A DNA stretch of 64,000 nt, from assembly GCF_000330505.1 (NCBI RefSeq), contig NW_004440113.1, positions 706,177-770,176 of the forward strand. Reading direction: 5' to 3'. Position 1 is the stretch's first letter, and each line of letters starts with the position of its first letter. Position numbers and translations under genes: made by a program. The stretch is from Entamoeba invadens IP1. Its lineage: Eukaryota; Evosea; Mastigamoebida; Endamoebidae. Below the pieces are notes generated by a model, which was not told the origin of the DNA, made no database searches, and worked only from the letters and a program-made list of their open reading frames with translations. Shown here one piece after another: positions 1 to 10,910 of this stretch.

Positions 1-74
1 CTAATTTTAAATATTTATTAGTTTAATGTAGTTGATGAGAGTCAACAAAAGTATGATCCACAAAACTGATTTGG

Positions 75-156
75 ATATTCCTTTTTGATTTAAAAAATGA
101 ATAAAAACACTCAAATTTGTATGATTTTATTCATTTTTTAAATCAAAAAGGAATAT
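75..156. repeat. Perfect 32-bp hairpin
   Basis: Bases 75-106 are exactly the reverse complement of 125-156, with an 18-base loop. The arms begin ATATTCCTTTTTGATTTAAA. No open reading frame lies in it. It could be a small foldback element or a structured transcript; the sequence alone does not decide. Confidence 0.8.
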
Positions 157-852
157 TTAAAACATATTGATTTAATGAATTTTTTAAAATAGAGTCTTTT
201 TTTAAATAAACAACTTTTTAAAACTATTATTTTAGTTTTAATCTCAATTAATTTTGAATTATTATTATATTGATTTGAATATCAGCTATTTTTGATGTTT
301 ATTATAAAGATAGGCTGTTTTGTTGTTTTAAAATAAAATGTTTGTTAAAGTTGTGTTGTATTGAATTGGTTCTTGTCGACTCCCAAATAAATAATCACTA
401 CATTATAACAATTAAATTATCATTATAGTACTCGCCTCTCCAACAACAGATAGTTTAAAAAAGTCTTTTTTAGTCTACATTTATGAACGATCATTTGTTA
501 ATATTATGACGTCTGAATTTGATTTAAAAAAAATAAAATACAAAACTATTTGTTATTAACAACTATCAAACATTTGAAAAATATAATTGTGTCATATTTT
601 CTTTGGCTCAGGAGAGATCTCTAATGTAAACAAGTTTATTTTTTATAATTTTTCATTTAAAAGTATATAGTTCCAAACCCAACCTCTTTCATACGTTACA
701 TTGTATTACCAAAACCAATTGCGTTTTAAACCATACTCTACTTGTTAATTCAAAAACTTTATTAATTTTGTTGAAATTCAAAAATTTTGACTTGAAAAGG
801 TATAAAAAGGTTCTTTATTAGTATTTTGTTTTTAAATATTAAACCACAATTA

Positions 853-1107
853 CAGTCATGCGAAAAAGCTGTCGCGTTTGGAAAAACCTGTCTTGAAAAA
901 ATATTTTATAGTAAATTTATAATTACTTACTATACAGTATAGCTTCTATTCGATTTATTTGCAGGGTCATTTCACAAAAATCGAATAAAAATATTCGGCA
1001 TTTCCAAATAACATTTTCTATTTCAGATCATTTGTTTATAGTACTAGAATAGTTCATTACCACCCGAGACAGGTTTTTCCAAACGCGACAGCTTTTTCGC
1101 ATGACTG
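853..1107. mobile_element. Tc1/mariner-type MITE (255 bp)
   Basis: Bases 848-893 and 1067-1112 are perfect 46-bp inverted repeats. Taking the outermost TA dinucleotides (851-852 and 1108-1109) as target-site duplications, the element runs from CAGTCATGCG to its complement, as in Tc1/mariner elements. There is no transposase ORF in the 255 bp, so it would be non-autonomous. The perfect arms suggest a young copy. The superfamily call rests on the TA duplication and the CAGT terminus only. Confidence 0.75.
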
Positions 1108-2089
1108 TAATTTTTTTTATAAATTGATTAATTAAATAATAATCATAAAAAATAACACGAATACAACGATTCAAATGGTAAGAACAATTTACTAATTTTG
1201 ATATTTCATTGTCTTTTGTTCATAGACGTGTTTTTCCTCAATCAGTTGAGTTAATTAATATGATTCCCAAAATAAATAAATAAACCAATTTGTCGTCAAA
1301 CAAGTTGATTATTTTTTTAAAATGTTTAACAATTCTATATCGTAATATTCATAATTCCAAATAAACAAATTTTATTATTCAAACTGTTTAATTAGTATTG
1401 TTTGTTACCATTTAGTAAAAATTTATTCTAATTACCCCAGTTTTGGTGTATAATAGCCCCAACTAAACAACATGGTAACATACATCAATAAAAATTAAGT
1501 TGACAAATTACCATTTTTGATACTGATTGGATATTCATAATTTTTTTATAAAAATGTTAATTTCATTACTACCGCCACGTTTTAAGCACAATGATCAAAA
1601 CTTATTTAAAATGATCAAAATAACGTTTATCTTAAAATGAACGAACTCGTTTTATAATGAATATGATTATTATAAAATCTGTTATAAAACGTTGTTTTTT
1701 GAAAATATTTTAGTAATGATTATATAATAATAAACTTAAAGAATTATACGACAAACTCAAAAATCATTGCATCACTGACATTCGATATATTAAACAGAAT
1801 ATCGAATTGATATTTCTAAACTGTATTACAATATCCAAACAAAAGTGTGTAAACCACAAAACACACTTGGGTATTTATGTGTCACTATGTGACGGGTCAA
1901 AAATTTAAATTAACTTCACAATTACCAATTCTTTATATTAAAGTCCTGTGCAAAAAAAATAATTATAAAATAGTAATTTAATAAGAAACAATTAGAAACT
2001 CAATTATGTTGGAATGAGAAACAACAAAACTCGAAGTCAAGACGGAAAGTGGATATAAAACAGACTAAATTAATAACAAAAACAATGTC

Positions 2090-2332
2090 TCACTGCGAGT
2101 TGTGCGAGTCAATCGGTACAATTCTCTCAGTGGAGTTATGTCTCAGGTCGGGTGCCTCTTTACCCAAAAAGTCCTTTTTGTGCGACTCGATGAACTTTGG
2201 ATCGGCCATGATGGGGTTCTCATCCCGCGGCACCGTCACCCTCTTGCGGACCACGCGCTCGAAATGGATTGTTGGACACAACCCGTTGAATCGAAAGTAG
2301 GGTAGTGCCATTGGGCGTGCTACATCGGACAT
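2090..2332 (-). CDS. Small hypothetical protein (80 aa)
   Basis: The predicted protein has 80 residues and starts MSDVARPMALPYF. It is rich in charged residues, with basic stretches (RVVRKRV, SHKKDF), and has no membrane segment or signal peptide. The case for a real gene is the sharp rise in GC against the AT-rich flanks and a normal amino acid composition. I do not recognise the family. An overlapping plus-strand frame is also open, but its composition (Ser/Leu/Arg-rich) looks like a shadow. Function unknown. Confidence 0.5.
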   Translation of the reverse strand: MSDVARPMALPYFRFNGLCPTIHFERVVRKRVTVPRDENPIMADPKFIESHKKDFLGKEAPDLRHNSTERIVPIDSHNSQ

Positions 2333-3266
2333 TGTTTTTTACAGATGAAACTTCTTAATTTCTTTTCGGTCTTTCATTCGGTCGTTTGAAAAAAGTGAGA
2401 AACTATTACGTGGTATTATATTTTAATTTAATTATAGTTCAGCTGCTGTTTGGGAGACACTTCCTATCATCGAAAAAACTTTAGATGAAACCCTTCCAAA
2501 AAATAATTATATTAGTATCATTTTATGTAAAAATTCGGGAAATTTTAATTTTTGTCACATTACTAAATGGATTTAAAAATTTTCTAAAACGAGCGAAGTA
2601 TTTAGAAGATAATCGGATGGTGGAAACAAAAGGCTATAAGAGGTATTGAAAAATAATGAACAAGAGTTTTGTGCCGATAAAAAAACGAGAATCAAAAACA
2701 AACCTTCTATTAATAGTTTTTTGTCTAATATAAAATATTAATAATATAATTTGTTGCATTTTTGGTTAATTATAAAAGCAAATGATAAAACTAAGTAAAA
2801 ACGTTGCATTTGTTTTTCTTTAATTTCTTTAAAAATAATTTCATATTGATTCTAAAGTCAGTCTAAAAAAGTTGTTCACTCTCACGTTGTCTGGGCATTT
2901 TTGGACCATTAAAACCGTAATATTTCGGGAAACAATTCAAAACACTCCCAAACCATTGTTTCATAATTTTTCCGGGATTTGATCATTATTTTCTAATTCC
3001 CATTTTTTTGAACTTATTTTGTGTAAATTTTTGTCAAATGGACAACGTTTTTAGACAGACTTTATAATTATTTATCAATTAACTATATAGTTAATAAAAA
3101 TAGTTAATTTTATAAATTATAATTATCCAAAAATATATTAAACTAAATAACCAAATTATACCTTTTGATAATTATATTCTATAAAAAATTATTACTAATA
3201 CTTATAGTATAAACATATGATTGAAAAAATCTATTAATATAGTTAAACCGAACTAAAAAAATAAAA
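2333..3266. other. AT-rich intergenic region
   Basis: Nothing recognisable is seen beyond homopolymer runs and short AT repeats. It lies between the starts of the small gene and the stop of the PDI-like gene, so it contains the promoter of the former. Confidence 0.6.
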
Positions 3267-4403
3267 TTAGAGCTCCTCTTTGATGACTGGTTTCACATAA
3301 GGTTCCTTGACTCTATCCATGAAAGCTGGGAATTCTTTCAACATTTCAATTCTTCCAGATTTCCCAAGTAAAGCCTCCTTTCCAAATTTCGTGACGTCTT
3401 CGACATCGAATCCACCGACGAATCGAACGATTCTACTTCTCTGAGGGACGTAGATAATAGCAGTTGGAGTATCGAAGAAGACGTTCAACTTCTTGCACAC
3501 TTCGCTTTGTTCCGCGCAGTGGAATGAAGTGACGTGCATCTTGTCTTTCAAATTCTCTGCAACTGTATCAGCCATTTCGCTATCGACCTCGTCGCCAAAG
3601 ATGAGTAACATGCATGCCTTTCCTCCACAGTGTTTATTAAACATTTCATTGTCTTCCACGTGCAAATTAATGAATGGCACTTCAGGGGCCTTTTCCTCTT
3701 TATTTGGCGCTTCCTCTTCTGTTGGTGCCTCAAACTTCTGATCAGTGTATTGTGACAAGAACGCCATGATTGCGTTCATTTCGAGCTTTCCTTCATACTT
3801 CTTAATTTCGCCTTTGACCTCTACAAAGAGGGATGGGTACTCCGTCACTCCAAATCTCTTAACGGCCTCTTCGTTCTCTTTTTGTGCGTCGTAAAAGTTC
3901 AAGACTCCCGCAAAGTGCATTGCGAGGGATTTCAACATCAACGTTCTCTTTGGTTTGTCCGAGAACAAAATGACGTTGTTCTCCGTCTCAAACTTCTCGG
4001 GGAGTTTATTGACCCAATCGGGTATCATATCATACATAGTCCCTATAATAGCTTTAGCCTCTCTTGGCCCATTATAATCCTTTGGTGTTCGTTTGCTATG
4101 TGTTTTCTGTGCAGAAAACAATTTGACGGTGGGGAACCCTTGGACCCCAAATTGCCCACATATCTCTTTCTCTACTTCACAGTCTACAGCTGCAAATATG
4201 GCCTTCCCATTCACTTCTTTGGCTGCAGCGGCAAATTCGGGCGCTAGGTGTTTGCAGTGACCACACCATGGGGCGTATAACATTAAAATAGTTGCTGAAG
4301 TCGAAGACTCCAATGCGGGGAGATCCTTTTTCGTTGGCATGAAGATTGGCGCGTCTCCAAAGAAATGGGCTGTTGAAAGTGTTGCAAGTAAAAGAAGTAA
4401 CAT
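3267..4403 (-). CDS. Protein disulfide isomerase-like ER protein
   Basis: This 378-residue protein begins with a hydrophobic signal peptide (about residues 1-12). One catalytic thioredoxin domain follows, with the APWCGHCKH active site (CGHC at 47-50), and then thioredoxin-fold-like domains without a CxxC. The C-terminus is IKEEL, a plausible variant of the KDEL retrieval signal, which places it in the ER lumen. Family members catalyse formation and rearrangement of disulfide bonds in secreted proteins. At 378 residues it is shorter than the classical four-domain PDI of about 500 residues and has a single active CxxC. An acidic Glu/Pro-rich linker lies near residues 226-242. The neighbouring Cys-rich TMK ectodomains are the sort of client such an enzyme would have, but that link is inference. 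Confidence 0.93.
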   Translation of the reverse strand: MLLLLLATLSTAHFFGDAPIFMPTKKDLPALESSTSATILMLYAPWCGHCKHLAPEFAAAAKEVNGKAIFAAVDCEVEKEICGQFGVQGFPTVKLFSAQKTHSKRTPKDYNGPREAKAIIGTMYDMIPDWVNKLPEKFETENNVILFSDKPKRTLMLKSLAMHFAGVLNFYDAQKENEEAVKRFGVTEYPSLFVEVKGEIKKYEGKLEMNAIMAFLSQYTDQKFEAPTEEEAPNKEEKAPEVPFINLHVEDNEMFNKHCGGKACMLLIFGDEVDSEMADTVAENLKDKMHVTSFHCAEQSEVCKKLNVFFDTPTAIIYVPQRSRIVRFVGGFDVEDVTKFGKEALLGKSGRIEMLKEFPAFMDRVKEPYVKPVIKEEL

Positions 4404-4875
4404 CTCTGCTTTTTCAAGTTTTTTGAGGTTTATAAATCTACTGCAAAATTTTTAGTTGCATGACGTGGAACAACGGATTGTTTCAATTTGATCATTTATT
4501 AAACAATTTAGGGTCTTTTAACGCAAAATATCGGGACAGAATTTATGTTCCGTTGTATGTCTGTTTATTTATAATATAAACTATAGTTTTAATTATAGTA
4601 TAAAGTATAGCATTTAATATAGTAAACTTTAACATATTTATAAAGTTATAATAATTAATAATAATTTAATGATTGGAGTGTATTTTTGAATACAAGAAAT
4701 CAACTATATTTAAATTAAAAAAATAGTTTAATTTATAGTTTTTTTTTCAACGATAAAATAGTTTAAAAAATTATAAATAATTTATTAGAAAGTTTGATGA
4801 AACCGATGAAACTAAAAATTACTACAAATTAACTACAAACATATTTAATGATATTTAGCAGAGACAACAAAGTCA
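4404..4875. other. AT-rich intergenic region
   Basis: It holds the promoter of the minus-strand PDI-like gene at its left end (an AT-rich TTTATAAA stretch about 25 bases from the ATG) and the 3' end of the Myb/SANT-like gene at its right. Nothing else is recognised. Confidence 0.5.
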
Positions 4876-5409
4876 TTAGTGAGAGAGGGCATATATGTCC
4901 ATATTAATATCGGAGAGGATATCCATATGTGATTTCGCCTTTTGTTCATCGAAATATTTGTCCATGACATCGTAGATAGCGGGCGAGATGTATTTAAGTG
5001 AAAGCACATCTTTGCCAAAGGAGTCAGAAAGACCCTTTTGATCCTTTTTATACCCACTCTTAATGTTATTGATTTTGTCTCTGATCTGTGTCGATGTTTT
5101 AGTGATACCCAAGTCAAGGGCTACACTAGCGGCTATAGTCTTATAAGTCTCATGGAGTGACATGACTGACGGTTCGGTGTATCTCCAGTAAAAGTATTTC
5201 AGAAGGACGTACTTTGTTGCTTTTTCCGTCCAAGTTCTGGACGAGTTGTCGTCGGTATTTGAAGAGCCGAAGTCACTTTGGATGGCTTGTGACTTAACGA
5301 AGGTGTTTGTAATAGGTGAGGAGATGACGGTGTAATTATCGGGGTTTTTGATTTTGGTGAAAGCACTCATTGACTTCGAGTAAGGGAATGCATAGGTGCA
5401 CTGCGCCAT
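4876..5409 (-). CDS. Myb/SANT-like (trihelix/MADF-type) protein
   Basis: The predicted protein has 177 residues. Residues 59-130 look like a Myb/SANT-like helix bundle: a conserved opening Trp (RTWTEK), a helix KYVLLKYFYWRY, then IAASVALDLGI followed by TSTQIRDKINNIKSGYKK. That last stretch matches the usual third helix with its conserved Gln-x-x-x-Lys and basic tail. Proteins of this type bind DNA as transcription factors or derive from transposon-associated genes. The N-terminal 55 residues are Ser/Thr-rich and probably disordered. No nuclear localisation signal is obvious. The domain assignment is by pattern only. Confidence 0.6.
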   Translation of the reverse strand: MAQCTYAFPYSKSMSAFTKIKNPDNYTVISSPITNTFVKSQAIQSDFGSSNTDDNSSRTWTEKATKYVLLKYFYWRYTEPSVMSLHETYKTIAASVALDLGITKTSTQIRDKINNIKSGYKKDQKGLSDSFGKDVLSLKYISPAIYDVMDKYFDEQKAKSHMDILSDINMDIYALSH

Positions 5410-7505
5410 GTATGTTGAGTATAACTTAGTATTGTGAGTTTCTTCTAAAGGCTAAGACTCACTTCTCTTTCGTTCTTTCTTTGGTTTTGTCATTCGTTTT
5501 CGTTCCATTTATTTTCGTTCATTAAAAAAAAATTGTTCGGTTACACAGAAGATTCCTCGTGTTGCTCGAACGTTCGCCCAGCTTCCTTCGCAATTTGTCT
5601 TTCGAATTTTTTTCATTGGAATTTTCTCGGAGTGGTCCTTCCCACTGATGTGCTGTAAAATTCGGGAAATGGTGGCATCATAGTTTTGAAGTCTAACGAA
5701 GTTTTGCGAATCACTTTGGCATTTGTCGTTTATGTACCATTCATTCTAGTTATTTAATAGTTATTGTGTGGTTAAAACTGTATCGTTTTAGTAGAGATTT
5801 AAATTTAGAAAATCAATTTCGTTGAGTTTTGTATATTGAACGGCAAATTAATCATCGTATTTTTCAACAAGTTCTTAGTAGTATTTTATAATAGATATTA
5901 TAATTAAACTTTGATCTTTTGGTGACCTTCATAATTTTTTGACTAACTTTCAGCTTCAATACGAGATTGATTTATTTGGTCACAAGAAAGCATATACAAA
6001 AAAGTGGTGGGAACTATTTGTATAATATATAATAAAACCTTCAAAATGGTTCAATTGTGTTGAATTTGCACTTTTTGTTTATTTATGTTTTTAGATGAGA
6101 AATACAGTTTTTTATTGTGCAATCTTTTTTTTTCTCTTTTTTTTGGGGGTTTTAAACGAAAAAATGATTTTTAATCCCTTGGCAGAAAACTCATTTTATT
6201 ACACAATAGAAAATGTTTCCAAATTATCCTCTTATTTTTTGTCATTATTTTTAATTATTCATCTGATCTCGTTCATTTTAACCGAACAAACAAATGTAGT
6301 AACCACAAATATAAAAAAATATCATATCTAAATTAAATATATCTAAATTCATAACGATAATTATAACTATTTAGTTTATTTACTATATTTTATTACTACA
6401 ACATAGTTTTCTGTTTCTTGTTTTTTTATTTTTGATATTTTTTTACTTTGTTTTTTTGTTATTATTTTAATTATCAATAGTTCATTAAATAAATAGTTTA
6501 TTAAAATTTTAATTATAAATAAGAAAATAAAAATACATTTTGATTTATATTGAATATTATTAAATTGGTTAAATATTTCAATGTTTTTTTAAGACAATAC
6601 AAAAGTTCAAAATTATGAAAAAATATCAAATACAGATCCCAGAAAAACATACCGGCATAGAATAATTTATAGTATATTATAGTTTTTTTGTTTTTTGTCT
6701 TTTTTTTCAAAATTTTTATTGAAAAAACTATTAAATAGTTTTCAGAAACCATTTTTATAGTTTGCCGGTCGGTTTTTCTGGGGTCTGTAATAAATTAATT
6801 ATTTTTTGATAATTTAAAATTAAAAAGGGCAAATATTGATAAGTGGTAATAATAATGTTATTTGACTTTTGTGAAAGAAATTTTAGTTATATTTATTATG
6901 TTTTTAAGTAATTAAATTTTATTTTGACATTAGTGGTATTAAACTGCAAAAATAAAATTATTTATTGAACTCCAATAAAGGCAAAATTATCATTTGATTC
7001 ATTGATTTCAATTATATTAAATAAGAATTTATATTTAAATTATATTTTTAAAATAGTATTACCATATTGCATTTTTGACGTTTTCAATAAAAGATAAAAA
7101 TAAGACTTATTGTTATTCTTTGAACAATCTAACCATATATAACTATTTAATCAACTATATTCAACCTTTCTAAAAACAGTCTTTTCCAAAAAGGTGGTTA
7201 AAAGAAAGAACGACATCATCAAATCTGTCGAGTTTCCCGCTTTAATCCACATTTTTTTCAGTCATAATTAATCACTTTTCTTTGATGAATACTTTTACTT
7301 ATTAAAAAGCCTTTACAACCCAAAGAATAAGGGTTAAGCCGAGAGACAAAACACTTTCAAAGAGTGAAGAGCAGAAAATTTCTCAAAAAAAAACAAAATT
7401 AAGAACAAAATCCTCCATGCTTCTCTTTTCTAATAAATTCGACCGTTTCCTTTCAATTCTTGTTTTTACTCCGCAAATAAAAACACGGCCAACTTTAAAA
7501 GTGTC
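5410..7505. other. AT-rich intergenic region
   Basis: About 2.1 kb with no supported gene. Just upstream of the Myb/SANT-like gene is a CT-rich, somewhat less AT-rich patch (5450-5720) that could be 5' leader or remnant sequence. A 78-codon hydrophobic frame at 6095-6331 is rejected as low-complexity. The right end holds the promoter of the metallo-beta-lactamase-fold gene. Confidence 0.6.
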
Positions 7506-8639
7506 ATGTTAGCTTTGCTAGTGCTAAGTCTGTTGAGTGTGTCTGATGCCGCAAAAGGCTTAGACATCCACGTCTTTAATGTTGGTCAAGCCGACTCCCA
7601 GTTAATAGTATTTCCCTCTGGTTACTCCATCTTAGTAGATGCTGGTGAAGTGAAAACAGGGTCGATGAATTGTAAAATTATTGCAGAACGAATCAAAGCC
7701 ATACTTGGTAAGAGTTATGTTGATGTAGCTGTGTTAACACATCTTCATATGGATCATCTTGGTGTTCCATTTAAAAATGGGTTTTGGTATTTAATGGAGA
7801 CTGCTGGGATCTCCTTTGGTAAATTTGTTGATAGAGATTCCGGTGCCATGAAAGCTGGGAAGACTGAATGTTCTGTTGAAGATGATATTGATTGGCACAA
7901 TGCTGGAACAGTATCTGGTCCTGCTATTAAATGGATATGTTATTCGACAAACACGTTATTACAGACTAAAGTCCAACCAATTCGAAAGATAGCAGTCCCG
8001 TGTTATAAGATGATTACACCTCCTGATGAAGGAGCTGATGTCGAGATAGTCGTTTCTGATGCCAGAGGTGTTAAATATGAAGGAAACCCATTGACTGGGG
8101 ATCATAGAAATGAGACGTATGCCCCATCGGAGAACGACTATTCAATCTCTTTAAGAATTCAATATGGAAATTTCGTCTATTCAACCTCCGGCGATTTGGA
8201 CGGCGAGAATTCGAAATCGGAGTTTAAGTATATGTACCATAACATCGAATCAGTCTATAAGGACGTCGTCGGAGAAGTCGACGCGTATCACGCTAACCAC
8301 CACGGGTCGTCCCATTCAAATAACGCCGAATGGCTTTTGGCTTTGAAACCAACTGTCTCCGTCATCTCATGCGGTGCTGGTAACTTGTATAAACACCCAA
8401 CAGAAGTTGCAGTCACTAACATGAACACTTACTCGAAGAAGATCTATTTGACACAAAACTGTAACCCAACAGTCACTGATAAATTCTCGAAGGCAATCAT
8501 CGTCAACGACGAAATCTTAATCCACTACCCAACTGGGGGTGTATCGTTCTCTATCTCTAATCAGGGTGGTAACTTCACTACTTACTTCGATGTCAAGAAG
8601 AACAAACCCACCAGAAAACAGTGTGGAATTCAAAACTAA
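7506..8639 (+). CDS. Secreted ComEC-type metallo-beta-lactamase-fold protein
   Basis: This 377-residue protein has a clear signal peptide (residues 1-15, ending near SDAAKG). It then carries the beta-lactamase-fold core seen at the C-terminus of bacterial ComEC/Rec2: HVFNVGQADSQLI (22-34), VDAGE (44-48), the metal-binding motif THLHMDHLG (H79, H81, D83, H84), SGDLDGE (228-234) and HHGSSHS (265-271). These residues bind a di-metal centre in hydrolases acting on phosphodiesters or other esters. No ComEC membrane domain is present, so this is a stand-alone, probably exported enzyme, plausibly an extracellular nuclease or hydrolase. Substrate is unknown. The family is mainly bacterial, so lateral transfer is likely. 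A 10-bp perfect stem follows the stop at 8673-8693. Confidence 0.88.
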   Translation: MLALLVLSLLSVSDAAKGLDIHVFNVGQADSQLIVFPSGYSILVDAGEVKTGSMNCKIIAERIKAILGKSYVDVAVLTHLHMDHLGVPFKNGFWYLMETAGISFGKFVDRDSGAMKAGKTECSVEDDIDWHNAGTVSGPAIKWICYSTNTLLQTKVQPIRKIAVPCYKMITPPDEGADVEIVVSDARGVKYEGNPLTGDHRNETYAPSENDYSISLRIQYGNFVYSTSGDLDGENSKSEFKYMYHNIESVYKDVVGEVDAYHANHHGSSHSNNAEWLLALKPTVSVISCGAGNLYKHPTEVAVTNMNTYSKKIYLTQNCNPTVTDKFSKAIIVNDEILIHYPTGGVSFSISNQGGNFTTYFDVKKNKPTRKQCGIQN

Positions 8640-9025
8640 TTTATTCGTCAAGTTTCAATTCTAACACAAAAGACTACACAACTGTTGTGTAGTTCTAAAT
8701 AAACTAGACTTAATAGTATTACATTTTTTAATGGATCAAAATAAGCAATTAAATAGGGAAATAATTACAGTATTAAGCCATTTTATATCGGAATGAATTT
8801 TATTAGTTTTAATAATTTTTGTATTGAATAACTTAAAAGACTAAAAAATATTGGCAAAGAAGAAAACAGAAAAAATATAATTAACAAATATTAATATATT
8901 TAATTAATATTATAAAATTTGTCAAATTTGTTAATAGTATCATTAATAGTTTAATAAATGGTTTAATATTTATCAAATTCAAATATGTGACACATAAAAA
9001 ATTTCACAACCAATAAATCGCGTTG
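8640..9025. other. Intergenic region
   Basis: It contains the 3' hairpin at 8673-8693 and AT-rich sequence leading to the SNAPC3 start. Nothing else is recognised. Confidence 0.5.
8673..8693 (+). repeat. Short perfect stem downstream of a stop codon
   Basis: ACTACACAAC at 8673-8682 is perfectly complementary to 8684-8693 around a single base. It lies 33 bases after the stop of the metallo-beta-lactamase-fold gene, so it would fold in its 3' UTR. Function is inferred only from position. Confidence 0.5.
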
Positions 9026-10069
9026 ATGAGCGACACCCCACAAAACGCAACAATTTTGAACAAACAATTTTATCCGCGAATGCTTCCAAAGATCTACAAC
9101 GACGCAGTACAACAACTTTCTGAGATAGACAATACTCTTGTCGATGAGAGTACACTACAATCACTCGACACAACTCAACTCAAAATACCAACAAGTGAAG
9201 AACTGGTCAATGCAGCGTGCAACATGGTTAAAGAGTTTGACTTGGACAAGATTGCAGAGATGCCAATAGACACCCTCTTCCCACAGAAGTTGGCGACACA
9301 ACTCAATGAAGAACCGACTGAGATAGGAAAGACACTTGACATAATCAAAAGCGGTGATGTTGTAGCCAGGAAGGATGTGGCATATCTTGTCACAAGGACA
9401 CCAGCACCTTTTCACTTTAGCAAGTCACCAACTACTTCTTACGACTCGACAAATCCAAACAAAGTAATTTGTGAAGCAAAAGAGGGGGTGTTGTCCGTGA
9501 AAATATTTGATTCGACGCGGCGCGTGGTTGAGGCATTGAGTGAGGTACTAACAACAAATCGGATAAGTGAGCTTCGGGAGTGTTTTGAGTGTCAGAATGA
9601 TGTTGAGAAACGTGGGCCCTGGCTGTTTTATATCAACAATGTGATATTCACAAAAAAGTGTTGGGAAGATGAGGTCCAAACAAATGTTGTCGAGTGGCTC
9701 AACTTCAGAACATTTGACACGGACGCTGTGACAGCACGACCGACTCTATGTGTTGACGACAAGCAGCTTGGTGACATTAATATTACAATCGACAGGCCGT
9801 GTCTCTTTGGCCATCTCTATAACTGTGAACATAACTTTGTCTTTGCTGACGCACGCATCCCAACACAAGCAGACACAACTTCAAAGTACCCCGCAATCGT
9901 TTACAGAAAGCTGCGCGCAACGCGAAGGTGTTCAATCTGTGAAACAAACAAACCAATCTACCAAGTCGTTGGCGATGAACTCACACCAACAGATCCGGCT
10001 TTCCTCTGTAATGAATGCTTTTCTCTTCTCCACCCCAACTACGATAACGTCAACACATTCAAGTTGTAG
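9026..10069 (+). CDS. SNAPC3: snRNA-activating protein complex subunit 3 (SNAP50) homologue
   Basis: Taking the ATG at 9026, the protein has 347 residues. The C-terminal 85 residues carry the SNAPC3/SNAP50 zinc-finger signature: HLYNCEHNFVFADAR (C267, H269), then RRCSICE (C302, C305) and FLCNECFSLLHP (C328, C331). In other eukaryotes this subunit belongs to SNAPc, which binds the proximal sequence element and directs RNA polymerase II and III transcription of snRNA genes. The N-terminal half (residues 1-150) is less conserved and acidic. An in-frame TTG precedes the ATG and is not used here as the start. Other SNAPc subunits are not seen nearby. Confidence 0.85.
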   Translation: MSDTPQNATILNKQFYPRMLPKIYNDAVQQLSEIDNTLVDESTLQSLDTTQLKIPTSEELVNAACNMVKEFDLDKIAEMPIDTLFPQKLATQLNEEPTEIGKTLDIIKSGDVVARKDVAYLVTRTPAPFHFSKSPTTSYDSTNPNKVICEAKEGVLSVKIFDSTRRVVEALSEVLTTNRISELRECFECQNDVEKRGPWLFYINNVIFTKKCWEDEVQTNVVEWLNFRTFDTDAVTARPTLCVDDKQLGDINITIDRPCLFGHLYNCEHNFVFADARIPTQADTTSKYPAIVYRKLRATRRCSICETNKPIYQVVGDELTPTDPAFLCNECFSLLHPNYDNVNTFKL

Positions 10070-10910
10070 GTCATTTTTTGTAATACGTATTGTTATTGTA
10101 TTTTCAATATTTTCTTGGTGTTTTAAAGAAATTATTTTACTCAAAGATACAAAAATTGTTAAAACATTTTATTCAAAAAATCAAAGAAACTCTTTTATCT
10201 GTTTATTATTCGTACCAAAAACGTGAAAATATTTACAAAAATAACAAATTTAAAAACATTAAAAATGATGATTCGAATCTTAACCATTCTTGCTTCGTGA
10301 TGTTTCGATTGTGGTATTCTTTCAATTCACTAAAATAAGAATCAATTATAATAAAATAAACTATAATTATAGTTCGATTAAATAATTTCTCAATTTTTCT
10401 ATTTATTATTTAAAAAAAAGTCACAAATAGTTGACAAAACTGAAAATAACGACTAGTAACTAATAATAAAACTTTACTAAAAAATGAAAAGTAATAAAAA
10501 ACAAAAAAATTTAAAAAAAAATATTTAAAAAAGGTTTTCGGCAATTCACAATTTTTTTTTTCAGAGTCTGAACCAAAATGGTTTTGGCTGATTATTATTT
10601 TCATTTTTATTGTGTTTGCCTGAAAATTTATTTGAAAAAAAAATACGATTCCGTATGAGCATTTTTGAGCAACAATTCAAAATAACAGCATTATTCAATG
10701 AAGACTTGTCTTGTTACTTTTAATTGATACAGTGATATTAGTATGTTTAATATGTTATAATCAACAAACTTATTTGCCAACACATTGGAAGTTGTTTCAA
10801 AATATAAGAATATTGTAGAACCTTAAGCAATATGCTTTTATAAATAAAAAAAGAAGTTGTCAAATATGGTTGGAAATTTAAAACACAAAAGCTAAACTGT
10901 TTCTGTTAAT
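10070..10910. other. AT-rich intergenic region
   Basis: No supported gene. Short frames here are AT-driven and low in complexity. The right end includes the promoter of the two-repeat gene. Confidence 0.6.

Larger units (their letters stand above)
1..2089. other. AT-rich intergenic region
   Basis: No credible coding sequence is seen on either strand. The stretch holds a perfect 32-bp inverted repeat (75-156) and a TA-flanked inverted-repeat element (853-1107), listed separately. The rest is low-complexity AT-rich sequence. Confidence 0.7.

Noticed and set aside
2049..2305. Plus-strand frames opposite the 80-residue minus-strand gene
   Set aside because: They overlap the better-composed minus-strand frame and are rich in Ser, Leu and Arg, as expected of a shadow.
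6095..6331. 78-codon hydrophobic frame on the plus strand
   Set aside because: Phe/Leu/Ile-rich sequence arising from T-rich DNA, with no GC rise, no family pattern and no promoter-like context.
6513..6752. 79-codon minus-strand frame
   Set aside because: Low-complexity Lys/Phe/Ile composition caused by AT-rich DNA.
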